A stretch of 64,000 bases of DNA from Candidatus Zixiibacteriota bacterium. GTDB lineage: Bacteria > Zixibacteria > MSB-5A5 > GN15 > FEB-12. The position numbers and the translations under genes are program-made. Where the stretch lies: NCBI GenBank assembly GCA_035380245.1, contig DAOSXA010000003.1, positions 62,001-126,000 of the forward strand, in the 5' to 3' direction. Shown in pieces: positions 1 through 8,403 of the stretch (position 1 is the stretch's first letter; each line of letters begins with the position of its first letter). The notes below the pieces were generated by a model that saw nothing but the letters and a program-made list of their open reading frames with translations, had not been told where the DNA came from and did no database searches.

Positions 1-85
1 CGCTGTTCGGTCACGTTAATTTCCGGCAAAGGTATATTTTAGTTTGCGACTGTCAAGATAATTAGATCAGGGCGGCGCTGAATTC

Positions 86-772
86 TCAGATAATTCTGAA
101 GATATATCTCAAGCAGAGATATATACCAATCATAATAATAATGCCCCCGGTAATAAAGCGCGACCACTGCTCTATCAGACCTATTCTGACATACAATCCC
201 CCTAGAGCTTTGGCCGATAGGGCAATAACCATCGCGAAAAGCAGTACCGGCAGCCCTGATCCGATTCCGAACGCTACCGGCAACAGAATCGTAGAATTGG
301 CCTCTATCGCCATCGGGATGAGACTTCCGAAGAAAAGTACCGCTGAAAGGGGACAAAAAGTCATGGCAAAGACCACCCCCAACAGCCCAGCGCCCCAGAC
401 ACCCCAGGATTCGACTCGTCGCTGAAGTTTGTCAGTAGCCATTCCTGATCCTCCCGGAAGGCGAATCAGTCCGACCAGGAACATACCAACCAGAATTAAT
501 AACGGCCCCATAATCTCATTCATGTATTTCTGGAGGAAGTTAGCTGCTTCCGGAATGGAGAGAATGGAGTTGACTATAAGGGAAGCCACTACAGTATAAG
601 TGATCGCTCTGCCTATGGTGTACAGGAGGCCGCTCAATAAAACTGCAGCCAGATTGTTTACCCTCCGTACAACGAATGAGATTGCAGCTATGTTGGTAGC
701 CAATGGGCATGGGCTTATCGACATCAAAATACCCAGCCAGAGGGCGCTTGTTAGCGACAATAAACCGGTCAT
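86..772 (-). CDS. ArsG-like / CcdA-family membrane permease, last gene of ars operon
   Basis: A 228-residue integral membrane protein of the CcdA/DsbD transmembrane fold with about six hydrophobic segments. Paired cysteines lie in SPCP near residue 22 and TFCP near residue 138, as in electron-carrying CcdA proteins. Its ATG overlaps the stop of the ArsF-like gene by four bases (ATGA), so the two are translationally coupled. CcdA-like proteins beside an ArsF-like thioredoxin-fold protein and an ArsP permease match the arsEFG-type clusters described for nitroaromatic arsenical handling. From context I infer electron transfer or arsenical efflux; a generic thiol-disulfide reductant role (CcdA) is the alternative. 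No terminator is visible before the window edge. Confidence 0.75.
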   Translation of the reverse strand: MTGLLSLTSALWLGILMSISPCPLATNIAAISFVVRRVNNLAAVLLSGLLYTIGRAITYTVVASLIVNSILSIPEAANFLQKYMNEIMGPLLILVGMFLVGLIRLPGGSGMATDKLQRRVESWGVWGAGLLGVVFAMTFCPLSAVLFFGSLIPMAIEANSTILLPVAFGIGSGLPVLLFAMVIALSAKALGGLYVRIGLIEQWSRFITGGIIIMIGIYLCLRYIFRII

Positions 773-1233
773 CGATTGCCGTTTATGAATTCACCGACTT
801 CCGACCGGACATACTTGAGATAGGCTTCTTTGTCGTCGGTGTAATCCCAGATGCCGGCCAGATTGTGCCAACGCCGCTGATCGACGGGTTTGTTTTCCAT
901 AATGATCAAGGCCGGGGAATAGAGGTCGAACTCTTTGGCGAAATGTTTATTGACGGATTCTTCGAAGTTGATTACTCCCCAGGCAAGTTGGTGGTCGGCA
1001 AGCTCGTCCATGAAACCGCCGGCAATTGCCTCCTGAGAAAGGGACTCGAGCTTCAAACATGTATTGCAGCGATTGTTGCCGTGGAAATAATAAATACTAT
1101 AACCAGTTCTGGGTGGAGTAGATTCAACTGTGGTGCTTGATTCTGCGGCTGGATCACGATGCCCGATTAGATAACCGATGCTAACTGCCACAAATAAAAA
1201 CAAAAGTGATGTAATGAGTCTGAGCGGTGACAT
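769..1233 (-). CDS. ArsF-like membrane-anchored thioredoxin-fold protein
   Basis: A 154-residue protein with an N-terminal membrane anchor or uncleaved signal (about residues 5-22) and an extracytoplasmic domain. Its CNTC motif, in the context YYFHGNNRCNTC, is the likely redox pair. It resembles the family named nitrophenyl compound nitroreductase subunit ArsF. I chose the ATG at 1233 because GAGAG lies seven bases upstream; a TTG two codons earlier is possible but poorer. It lies between the mini-thioredoxin and the CcdA-like permease and overlaps the latter by four bases, so the pair probably forms a membrane redox unit. The exact substrate is inferred from family and context. Confidence 0.7.
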   Translation of the reverse strand: MSPLRLITSLLFLFVAVSIGYLIGHRDPAAESSTTVESTPPRTGYSIYYFHGNNRCNTCLKLESLSQEAIAGGFMDELADHQLAWGVINFEESVNKHFAKEFDLYSPALIIMENKPVDQRRWHNLAGIWDYTDDKEAYLKYVRSEVGEFINGNR

Positions 1234-1277
1234 TGTCAATCTCTCATGCTTGGATATGTTTATTCGAACGAGTCTTC

Positions 1278-1514
1278 TCAGGCTTGGAGCATTTTCATAA
1301 TCTCAGTTACATCCGGGACCCGCCCGCTGACTACGACCTTGTTGTCGATCACCAGAGCCGGTGTCATCATCACACCGAATGAAACGATGCGTTGAATGTC
1401 GGTAACTTTCTCGATATCGCAGGAAAGACCGGCTTGCTCTACCGCCTGGTTGGTATGTTCGAGCAGCTTCTCGCATTTGGGGCACCCGGTCCCTAAAACC
1501 AGGATCTTCTTCAT
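1278..1514 (-). CDS. Small thioredoxin-family protein (TM0996/MTH895 type)
   Basis: A 78-residue redox protein with a CPKC active site at about residues 10-13 and the cis-proline segment MMTPALVIDNKVV. Its length and motif match the glutaredoxin-like mini-thioredoxins that commonly accompany ArsP-type permeases. The start is supported by GGAGG five bases before the ATG. It is the third gene of the ars operon, 57 bases after the permease stop. It is probably cytoplasmic and likely supplies reducing equivalents or a thiol handover to the neighbouring permease or ArsF/ArsG pair. That partnership is inferred from synteny only. Confidence 0.85.
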   Translation of the reverse strand: MKKILVLGTGCPKCEKLLEHTNQAVEQAGLSCDIEKVTDIQRIVSFGVMMTPALVIDNKVVVSGRVPDVTEIMKMLQA

Positions 1515-1571
1515 TTAATCCTCCGTCAATCTTGAATACTCTGAGACAACAAGAGTATTCGATTCAACTTA

Positions 1572-2870
1572 TCATCCTGCTTGTAAAAAACCATAAAGTA
1601 TCCCGCTCACGGTTGCACCGCCAACCACCAGAAGAAGGTAGACGATAGTTCGTTTCGTCCCCATGATACTCCTGATAACTAGCAGATTAGGAAGAGAAAC
1701 GGCCGGGCCGGCCAACAATAAAGCCAGAGCCGGTCCCGGTCCCATACCATTGGAGATGAGGCCTTCGAGAATCGGGACTTCGGTCAATGTTGCGAAATAC
1801 ATCATGGCGCCGGCTACCGATGCCCCCAGATTGGCCCATATCGAATTGCCGCCGGTCAATGAGGCAATCCAGGTGGTTGGTATGAATCCGGAGTTTCCGG
1901 GGCTTCCCAGAAGGAGTCCGGCAACAAGAACACCACCGAACAGGAGTGGCAATATCTGTTTGGCAAATCCCCACGTTTGGTCGAACCAGTCACGCATTTC
2001 TCCTTGTGAATTATTCAAGATAACCGCAAGCGAGAGAGAACCGATTCCGAAAGAGAGAATTGGATGATCTGGAAATAGAACGGCCAGAATCACGACAATT
2101 AACGCGCTGAGCCCAAGCCACCTCCAGGACAGCCGATACCAACGTCCAAGCACCACTGCCAGTACCATGGCTGCGAATCCGGTTATCCACCATTTATAAA
2201 AAAACACCTTAGCCATGAAACCGGCCGAATCATCTGCCTGACCCCAATTGGCAAAAACAAGAACGGCTACGAGCAGAATGAAAAGCACGGCATGATGATG
2301 GAAGGGATGTTCCGATTTGGCTTCATCGCCGAGCGCCATGGCTGCCGTCCGAACCTGTTCGGAACGCCGAAAAACGAGATACATGATGAGGCCAATGACT
2401 ACACTGAACCCCACTGCCGCTATCGTTCTGGCCAGTCCCAGTTCCGGGCCGAGTACCCGGGCCGTCAGGACAATCGCCAGGATATTAACAGCCGGTCCGG
2501 AGTAGAGGAAAGTGGTGGCCGGACCAATGCCGGCGCCAACCTGGTAGATTCCGGCAAACAACGGCAGTACGGTACAGGAACAAACTGCCAGCACACCACC
2601 TGAGATCGCGGCTACTGAATAAGCTGCAAACTGGTTGGCTCCGGGCCCGAGATATCGCAGTACGGAGCCTTGTTTAACGAATACTGCTATCGCTCCGGCA
2701 ATGAACAACGCCGGAACCAGGCAGAGAACAACATGTTCGCGGGCATACCATTTGACCAGAGCCAGAGCACCGATAACAGCATTACTTTGCGGACCTGATC
2801 CCAGTGGCAGGAAATAGGCAACGAGAAATAGACCGACAAGTAGAAACATGGAGCGGTGCTCTTTATTCAT
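1572..2870 (-). CDS. arsP: ArsP-type permease (organoarsenical efflux family)
   Basis: A 432-residue polytopic membrane protein with roughly ten hydrophobic segments. The N-terminal half has the conserved stretch CSCTVLPLFAGIYQVGAGIG followed by SGPAVNILAI, diagnostic of the permease family PF03773 that includes ArsP. The second half carries a related LLLAGPAVSLPNLL element. ArsP exports trivalent organoarsenicals; in ArsP the paired cysteines of the CSC segment bind arsenic. The gene begins 12 bases after arsR and is followed by a mini-thioredoxin, the usual order in these operons. Members of this family outside ars clusters are uncharacterised permeases, so the substrate rests on context. 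Confidence 0.85.
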   Translation of the reverse strand: MNKEHRSMFLLVGLFLVAYFLPLGSGPQSNAVIGALALVKWYAREHVVLCLVPALFIAGAIAVFVKQGSVLRYLGPGANQFAAYSVAAISGGVLAVCSCTVLPLFAGIYQVGAGIGPATTFLYSGPAVNILAIVLTARVLGPELGLARTIAAVGFSVVIGLIMYLVFRRSEQVRTAAMALGDEAKSEHPFHHHAVLFILLVAVLVFANWGQADDSAGFMAKVFFYKWWITGFAAMVLAVVLGRWYRLSWRWLGLSALIVVILAVLFPDHPILSFGIGSLSLAVILNNSQGEMRDWFDQTWGFAKQILPLLFGGVLVAGLLLGSPGNSGFIPTTWIASLTGGNSIWANLGASVAGAMMYFATLTEVPILEGLISNGMGPGPALALLLAGPAVSLPNLLVIRSIMGTKRTIVYLLLVVGGATVSGILYGFLQAG

Positions 2871-2882
2871 GCTGCTTTCACG

Positions 2883-3203
2883 CTATTTGAGAATATGCCT
2901 GTAATGATCCGCGGCGCCACGGAGTACTTTCTCGGAGCAACTGAAAAATTGCAGGACACAGGGCATCTCCAGATGATAAAACACCTGCGTCCCGTTTTTT
3001 TGCGAGGAAACAATTCCGGCGTTTTTTAGCACGGTCAGATGTTTCGAGACGGTGGACATATCGAGATCAACCATCGCGGTTAATTCTGCTACCGGGAAAT
3101 CATGCTCTGAGAGGCGGTCAACGATATAGAGGCGGGCCGGGTGGGCCAGTGCCTTGATGACTTGTGCGCGGGCTTCATATTGCTGTTTTGTTTTATCGTC
3201 CAT
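2883..3203 (-). CDS. arsR: ArsR/SmtB-family metalloregulatory repressor
   Basis: A 106-residue winged-helix repressor. The recognition-helix segment DLDMSTVSKHLTVLKNAGIV (about residues 46-65) is typical of ArsR proteins. The classic ELCVCDL metal site of E. coli ArsR is absent (FPVAEL instead). Cysteines sit at positions 82 and 89 near the C-terminal helix, suggesting a differently placed As(III) site, as known for other ArsR subgroups. The start is supported by AAGGA five bases before the ATG. It is the first gene of the operon and lies just downstream of a promoter whose -10 box is embedded in a palindrome, the expected arrangement for an autorepressor. Confidence 0.9.
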   Translation of the reverse strand: MDDKTKQQYEARAQVIKALAHPARLYIVDRLSEHDFPVAELTAMVDLDMSTVSKHLTVLKNAGIVSSQKNGTQVFYHLEMPCVLQFFSCSEKVLRGAADHYRHILK

Positions 3204-3224
3204 AAGAGTCCTTATAGTTGGCTG

Positions 3225-3242
3225 TTTGGCAATATAGCCAAA
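3225..3242 (-). promoter_or_regulatory. Likely ArsR operator, palindrome over the -10 box
   Basis: A perfect 6-6-6 inverted repeat, TTTGGC then six bases then GCCAAA, whose central six bases are the -10 box TATATT on the minus strand. Its position between promoter and arsR start fits an autoregulatory operator. Binding by this ArsR is inferred from position. Confidence 0.6.
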
Positions 3243-3258
3243 TAATGACTTTTGTCAA
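3231..3258 (-). promoter_or_regulatory. Sigma-70 promoter of the ars operon
   Basis: On the minus strand a consensus -35 TTGACA (3253-3258) and -10 TATATT (3231-3236) are separated by 16 bases. Transcription would start about 20 bases before the arsR ATG, leaving a short leader with the AAGGA ribosome site. Confidence 0.7.
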
Positions 3259-3302
3259 GTCAACTTCTATATGAATTAGGTAAGTCAATTGTTGGACATA
3301 AT

Positions 3303-3343
3303 AAAAAAAACGGCGCCTCCGGACCGGGAGGTCCGGAAGGCGC
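3303..3343 (-). terminator. Strong hairpin terminator between tRNA-Leu and arsR
   Basis: A long GC-rich stem (GCGCCT-CCGGACC with its complement and one bulged A) is followed on the minus strand by eight Us. It would stop leftward transcription from the tRNA-Leu unit before the ars promoter. A second stem (GGTGCAG/CTGCACC, 3351-3375) followed by a T-rich run on the plus strand (3380-3391) makes the spacer insulating in both directions. Confidence 0.7.
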
Positions 3344-3524
3344 TATAACAGGTGCAGGGGGAGGGGAACTGCACCCGCGTTTATTTTTTTTATAACCGGA
3401 GGACAAGCCCCCTGAACTAAGAGCCAATATGATAAGTTGGCTCTCAATGATAATATAGCAAGGGTAGCTTGGCTGTCAACCGTAAAGGATTAAAAAAAAC
3501 TACCAAGAGAACCCTTAAAATACT

Positions 3525-3550
3525 CCCCCCGGGAGGTTGCTACCGGGGGG
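3525..3550 (-). terminator. Hairpin directly after tRNA-Leu
   Basis: An inverted repeat of CCCCCCGG and CCGGGGGG begins eight bases past the encoded CCA of the tRNA. The following U content is weak (AGTATTTT), so it may be a processing or partial termination element backed up by the stronger hairpin at 3303-3343. Confidence 0.5.
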
Positions 3551-3557
3551 ATATATT

Positions 3558-3644
3558 TGGTGCCGAAGGTGGGATTCGAACCCACACTCCCTTGCGAGAA
3601 CTGCGCCCTGAACGCAGCGCGTCTACCAGTTCCACCACTTCGGC
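3558..3644 (-). tRNA. tRNA-Leu (anticodon CAG)
   Basis: The minus strand folds as a class II tRNA. The acceptor stem is GCCGAAG/CUUCGGC, the D-arm has the Leu-type GGUAGACGC, and the anticodon stem-loop CUGCG-UUCAGGG-CGCAG gives anticodon CAG. There is a long variable arm (UUCUCGCAAGGGAGU) and the T-arm has GGUUCGAAUCC. The discriminator is A and CCA is encoded. The molecule is 83 bases plus discriminator and CCA. Confidence 0.95.
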
Positions 3645-3662
3645 AGAAGTTTTGCAGCCCAC

Positions 3663-3690
3663 AATATATTGGCTGTTTCAAAAAACGCAA
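3663..3690 (-). promoter_or_regulatory. Promoter of tRNA-Leu
   Basis: On the minus strand -35 TTGCGT (3685-3690) and -10 TATATT (3663-3668) are 16 bases apart. They lie 19 bases before the mature tRNA 5' end, with the same spacing and -10 box as the ars promoter. Confidence 0.45.
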
Positions 3691-3765
3691 TGGAAAACTG
3701 GACGTGATTACACCGGTTGTAAAGATTAAGCTTTACGGAAAGAGGCCATTCTACTAATAAGAGTC

Positions 3766-4731
3766 ATGCTCATAGCTCATCGGATAATTGCGATCCAACG
3801 GATTACTCTTCTGTCGGTCTTGGCGGTTGTTGTCGTTTCCTGCCAGGGACCGATGGAAATTTCTGACCTTGATTTGGCCAACAGGAACGATCAGGGTTTT
3901 TTTGTTCTGCCTTTTGAACAGCTGCCATACCAAACATCCAACCTGGAAGCGTCGCTTACATACAGCGAGCCATTGGATGCCGACAGTGTGGAGCTTTTCG
4001 ACTATATGGGTGGAACGTACTACCATACTGTCTCTCTGTGCAACAAATCCTATGTGTATATAGGTACCTACTTATCCACGAGGGACGAGCGTGCCATCTT
4101 CAGAGCCCGTAAGTACGTCGACAAGCTCCTTGATCGATGCATTGATGATCGGGGAGCATTGTGGTCGCCGATGGACTTTGACTTCGCTGTTCATGGTGAC
4201 TCGAGCCTCCTTCTAAGGGCTCCCTGGTATTCAGGTATGGCCCAGGGAGAACTGCTGTCGGTTTGCAGCCGTTTGTTCGTTATCACTGAAGACAGCGTTT
4301 ATTTGAGAGCTGCCCGGAAACTTTTTCGTTCTCTTACTCTTACTAGAGATGGTGATCGAAACTGGGTGACTTGGATCGATCCGGACGGCTATTATTGGAT
4401 CGAGGAATATCCGCACCCGAGTCGACCAGGACATACTCTGAACGGTTTTATTGCAGCTTTGTTTGGTGTTTACGACTATATCCTGGTTTCCAACGACCCG
4501 TTGGCGTGTGAGGTTTGGGAAGCTTCGTTGACAACGCTCAAACACTACTTCAACGAGTTCCGCCAACCGGGGGGGAGGAGCCTCTATTGTCTGGGACACC
4601 GACACATGGCCTCAGTCGGCTATCACCGGTTTCACATCGAACAACTTCGGACTCTCTTTCGAATGACCAACGATTCACTCTTTGTCGAAGCAGCCGACGT
4701 GCTGGAGAAGGACTTCGGGGTGACCAACTGA
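3766..4731 (+). CDS. D-glucuronyl C5-epimerase C-terminal-domain lipoprotein
   Basis: A 321-residue protein with a hydrophobic N-terminus ending in a lipobox-like VVVVSC near residue 26, so probably a lipoprotein. The body matches the C-terminal domain of heparosan D-glucuronyl C5-epimerase (PF06662): GMAQGELLSV, then YYWIEEYP, HTLNGFIAALFGVYDY and YHRFHIEQLRTLF occur in the family order. The eukaryotic enzyme flips glucuronate to iduronate in heparan sulfate. Bacterial single-domain members are mostly uncharacterised, so an epimerase or uronate-binding role is a hypothesis. It converges on, and overlaps by 100 bases, a GT-C glycosyltransferase gene, supporting a glycan role. Confidence 0.75.
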   Translation: MLIAHRIIAIQRITLLSVLAVVVVSCQGPMEISDLDLANRNDQGFFVLPFEQLPYQTSNLEASLTYSEPLDADSVELFDYMGGTYYHTVSLCNKSYVYIGTYLSTRDERAIFRARKYVDKLLDRCIDDRGALWSPMDFDFAVHGDSSLLLRAPWYSGMAQGELLSVCSRLFVITEDSVYLRAARKLFRSLTLTRDGDRNWVTWIDPDGYYWIEEYPHPSRPGHTLNGFIAALFGVYDYILVSNDPLACEVWEASLTTLKHYFNEFRQPGGRSLYCLGHRHMASVGYHRFHIEQLRTLFRMTNDSLFVEAADVLEKDFGVTN

Positions 4732-6287
4732 CTAACTTGGTCGGAGGTTGTAGAGGTGTGATCATCGGGTATGAAAAGGAATTCAGGGCGGAGATGGAAT
4801 CCCTCCCGCGGCCAGAATACGCCCGTGTCTCCGAAGAGTCGTCCACCCTCTCGGTAGAAGGCCTTATCGATCCAGCCGTCATGGTAGCGGCCAATGGCAA
4901 TTCCACTGAATCGCCTCTCGGTTATGCATTGTCGGATGTCACGCTCGAGCATCGCTGCCAGAGACGTATATTGGCTCTTGTTGATATCGTTTAGGGCCAT
5001 TTGATGTAACCAGTGTGATTTGCCAGCTCGGGCTGTAAGATTGGCAAAGTGTGGTACTATGACATCACCCTCGACTTTGGCAATCTTGTTGAGTAACTGC
5101 CGGCCTGCTTCTGCGTCTGCTTTAGACGGTAGGTGTCGACCCGGGGGATAGAGCAACATCGTCAACTGTCCGACCACGAGTAGCGGGATCAGCAAAGACA
5201 TCTTGGAGAGGGCACGTGACGGCTGTGAGCCCGCGAATGACATTGCCCTTGCCGAGCAGACGGGGATTGCGACCGCAGCCACCGCGTAGATCGGGATGAG
5301 CACATTTAGGTAGCTACCCAGATGGGTATAACTCATCGAGCATGATCCTATGACACCAATTGCAAATGCTCCCCACAGCAATCTCGATTTCATTCGCGGT
5401 GCCATCGTAGCGGCTGCTATCAGCGTGACAATTGCAACAAAGCCTAGGGGCAATTCCGGAATGAGTTGATCCGAGAAGAGCCGACTGGCGAGCCGATAAT
5501 GAAGATCGTGAGTCGCCGGTAGATCGAAGAGATAGAATCGTAACCAGCCAGCACTCGTTTGATTGATCTCCAGCATGATGCCACCTCCAACCAAGATGGC
5601 GGTAAGAGCGGCAAGAGGGATACGGCGATGGTCAAAAGCGAAGGCCACCAGGAATACCGGCGCCAGAGTCACGGCAGCTGTCTGCTTGGTCAAGAAGCAA
5701 AGCGCCGCGACCAGGCCCGCCGCGACGGCGCCCTTGGTTGAACTTTGGCGCATCAGGAGGTGTACCGCCAGGAGCAGAAGAAATACGTAGAGAGAGTCCA
5801 CCCGGGCCAGATCGTACCATCCGCCGCCAAGTTCGAAGCAGGCGGCATATATGCCGGCGCCAACGACAGCCCAACGCCGAGATTTGGTGAAGGATCTTAC
5901 CTGAGTAGCGATTACAATCATCGTCCCACAGGTTGCCAGCAGCGAGACCAGCCGGGCGCCCGTTGCGGTCGGACCGAACAGCCAGGTGAACGGCGCCGAG
6001 ACCCAGTAATAGAGAGGGGGATAAATGTAAGGAATGAACTCTAGGGACGGGGGAACATACAACTGCCTACCGTCGATAACTCGGAGTATGTGATCAACCA
6101 TGCCTCCTTCCATCCATTCCAGATCGAACGGATAGCTGATTCTTAGGACGGCTATCATAAGGAACTGAACAATGAAGAAAACCGCAAAAGCGGTCGTTGC
6201 GTTGAGCAACCAACCGCTGAACGAGTCACTGTTCAGTTCGTCCCAACCGATGCTAATGGTCCCTATACGCATAATCAATGGTGACAT
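4632..6287 (-). CDS. GT-C (GT39/ArnT-like) membrane glycosyltransferase
   Basis: A 551-residue polytopic protein with about ten transmembrane segments. The first periplasmic loop carries acidic residues (PFDLEWMEGGMVDH) and YPPLYYWVSAPF, then DLARVDSLYVFLLLLAVHLL, typical of lipid-phosphate-sugar-dependent GT-C transferases. The ATG has GAGG seven bases upstream. The last ~33 codons lie antisense to the end of the C5-epimerase-like gene and have low-complexity Ser/Thr/Lys composition, so the natural C-terminus may be extended by stop-codon loss. Sugar donor and acceptor cannot be read from sequence; surface polysaccharide or protein glycosylation are both possible. Confidence 0.75.
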   Translation of the reverse strand: MSPLIMRIGTISIGWDELNSDSFSGWLLNATTAFAVFFIVQFLMIAVLRISYPFDLEWMEGGMVDHILRVIDGRQLYVPPSLEFIPYIYPPLYYWVSAPFTWLFGPTATGARLVSLLATCGTMIVIATQVRSFTKSRRWAVVGAGIYAACFELGGGWYDLARVDSLYVFLLLLAVHLLMRQSSTKGAVAAGLVAALCFLTKQTAAVTLAPVFLVAFAFDHRRIPLAALTAILVGGGIMLEINQTSAGWLRFYLFDLPATHDLHYRLASRLFSDQLIPELPLGFVAIVTLIAAATMAPRMKSRLLWGAFAIGVIGSCSMSYTHLGSYLNVLIPIYAVAAVAIPVCSARAMSFAGSQPSRALSKMSLLIPLLVVGQLTMLLYPPGRHLPSKADAEAGRQLLNKIAKVEGDVIVPHFANLTARAGKSHWLHQMALNDINKSQYTSLAAMLERDIRQCITERRFSGIAIGRYHDGWIDKAFYREGGRLFGDTGVFWPREGFHLRPEFLFIPDDHTSTTSDQVSQLVTPKSFSSTSAASTKSESLVIRKRVRSCSM

Positions 6288-6437
6288 GATAACGCCTCAC
6301 AACCGATACGGCAAACCGAATTTAGTATGGAGGTTGCCACGTTACCTATTGCTTGACGCCGTTGCATAGGCGGACTATTCTTGTACGAACCGGTGGACGA
6401 TTTAAAGACATGCTATGATCGTGGAAGGCGGTAGCAG

Positions 6438-8330
6438 ATGGGACGAATTCAAAAAGTGTGGCTATGGGTGGGACTGGTGACTGTGATTCTCACCGTGGTT
6501 CGATCGGCCTGGCTTTGCGACGATGCTTACATCACGTTCCGGACAGTGTCCAACATTATTGATGGATTCGGACCGGTTTGGAACGTCACCGAACGTGTCC
6601 AGGGATACACCCATCCACTGTGGATGATGCTGCTCACCACGGTTTCGTTCTTTTCGGGCGAACTCTATTTCACTTCGATTATTCTCTCGATCCTACTTTC
6701 AGCAGCGGCCTTCATTATTTTGGTTCGGTACATCGGTGATTCCTTTTGGTCGGCGATGCTGTGTGTCTTCGCCATTCTTCTCAGTAAACCGCTGGTTGAT
6801 TTTGCCGCTTCGGGATTGGAGAACCCGCTTAGCTACCTATTGTTGACGGTGTTCTACTGGGTATTTCTCATAAAACCCGGGAACGTACGATCGGTTCTCC
6901 TGCTAACTGTTTTGGCCTCGCTCCTGGTTCTAACGCGTCTGGACAACATTTTGTTGGTTGGACCGGCGCTGATAGGGGCGAACTTTTGTCTTAAATCAAA
7001 GGACGTAGTAAGAGTCAATGCGCTCGGCTGGTTGCCGTTGGTGTTGTGGTTGGTTTTCTCGCTATGGTATTACGGTGTGCCTTTTCCCAATACGGCCTAT
7101 GCCAAGCTGGGTAGCGGTATACCTCGCGATGCCCTCATATCCCAAGGCATGGTCTATCTCATCAATCTGATCAAATGGTCGCCCTTCTCAGCAGCGTTAA
7201 TTGCGGCGGGTGCGGTTTACGGTATCAACTGCCGCGATAGAAAGCTCCTCGCACCTACAGCATCCATAGTACTCTGTCTAGTGTATGTGGTATGGGTCGG
7301 TGGTGATTTTATGAGTGGTCGCTTTCTAACAGCCCCAATTATACTCTCTCTGATTGTGCTATCGCGATCGGAAATCAAACCGACTTTCACCAAGGAGACG
7401 ACCGTATGGATCGGGCTACTGATACTTGGTTTGCTGTGGCCCTCGGCGCCGATCATATGCGGTGCAGATTATGGCAAGGGTCTGGAGATCAAGCGTTGGG
7501 ATCATGGTATCTCCGATGAGCGCGCCGGATGGTATCAAGGTACCGGTCTGTTGGTCCAATCTTTGGACAGCCTTATTCCCAATCATCCATGGGTGAAACG
7601 GGGCTATGAAGCGCAGAACGGTCCAAGTGCCATCACGGCCAGCGGCGTTGGTATGCTTGGCTATTTCGCTGGCCCTCGCATTCGCATTATCGACAATCAC
7701 GCTCTCACTGACCCGCTGCTGAGCAGATTGCCTACCGCTGACAGCCTCAAATGGCGCATTGGACATTTCAATAGATCAAAACCGGAGGGATATCTGGAAT
7801 CAATCCAGTATGACGTCAATCTCATCGTGGATTCATCGTTGGCGCAGTACTACGATACATTGTGTATACTCACCCGTGGCAATCTCTGGTCGTTGGAACG
7901 TCTTGGCGTGATATGGCGCTTCAACTTCGGTTATCACGATGTACTTCTGGATCGGTTCCTGAAGCGCCCCTGGCGTCTGAGTTTGGATGAAGTGTGCACT
8001 CCTGTCGCTCTCGGTACACCGTTCAACGATTCTCTATGTCACGTGCTGTGCGACAACGGTTTGGTGATTGTGGATGTCGGGCATCCAACCGGGGGCAGAG
8101 TTGAGCTTGCCGTAGATCACAACGACTTCTACCAACTAGTATTTTATGCCGCCGGGATTGAACCGATAGAGGACACGATACAGTTGCATTGGATACCGGA
8201 GCGAGGGATGCGTGTCGATACGCTCGCGCTCGATGAGCTACTGCGTGGAGCTGAAATCGACAGCATCTGCGTCGTGGGATTCGGCGGTGACGGTAAGTAC
8301 TCACTCGGGCATTTCAGATTCATTCCTTGA
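6438..8330 (+). CDS. GT-C family membrane glycosyltransferase, AftB-like N-terminus
   Basis: A 630-residue protein. The N-terminal ~370 residues hold about ten membrane helices; the C-terminal ~260 residues are a soluble extracytoplasmic domain. The segment DDAYITFRTV followed by GFGPVWNVTERVQGYTHPLW matches the conserved loop of arabinosyl/mannosyl GT-C enzymes related to mycobacterial AftB, where the DD pair is catalytic. The C-terminal domain contains ITASGVGMLGYFAGPRIRII, recurrent in this family. GAAGG lies nine bases before the ATG. It is divergent from the GT39-like gene and probably part of the same glycan locus as the C5-epimerase homologue. Confidence 0.75.
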   Translation: MGRIQKVWLWVGLVTVILTVVRSAWLCDDAYITFRTVSNIIDGFGPVWNVTERVQGYTHPLWMMLLTTVSFFSGELYFTSIILSILLSAAAFIILVRYIGDSFWSAMLCVFAILLSKPLVDFAASGLENPLSYLLLTVFYWVFLIKPGNVRSVLLLTVLASLLVLTRLDNILLVGPALIGANFCLKSKDVVRVNALGWLPLVLWLVFSLWYYGVPFPNTAYAKLGSGIPRDALISQGMVYLINLIKWSPFSAALIAAGAVYGINCRDRKLLAPTASIVLCLVYVVWVGGDFMSGRFLTAPIILSLIVLSRSEIKPTFTKETTVWIGLLILGLLWPSAPIICGADYGKGLEIKRWDHGISDERAGWYQGTGLLVQSLDSLIPNHPWVKRGYEAQNGPSAITASGVGMLGYFAGPRIRIIDNHALTDPLLSRLPTADSLKWRIGHFNRSKPEGYLESIQYDVNLIVDSSLAQYYDTLCILTRGNLWSLERLGVIWRFNFGYHDVLLDRFLKRPWRLSLDEVCTPVALGTPFNDSLCHVLCDNGLVIVDVGHPTGGRVELAVDHNDFYQLVFYAAGIEPIEDTIQLHWIPERGMRVDTLALDELLRGAEIDSICVVGFGGDGKYSLGHFRFIP

Positions 8331-8350
8331 CAGCGAGAAGACGAATCAAT

Positions 8351-8384
8351 AAAAAACCGCCCCTGAAAACAAGGGCGGTTCTAT
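8351..8384. terminator. Bidirectional terminator between the GT-C gene and rpoD
   Basis: The stem ACCGCCC/GGGCGGT with a ten-base loop is flanked by A6 on the left and TTCTATT on the right. It can serve both convergent genes. Confidence 0.75.
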
Positions 8385-8403
8385 TATCAATGTAGAACAG
8401 CTA

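Noticed and set aside
3469..3757. Short ORFs on both strands around tRNA-Leu
   Set aside because: They translate the tRNA gene and its flanking hairpins.
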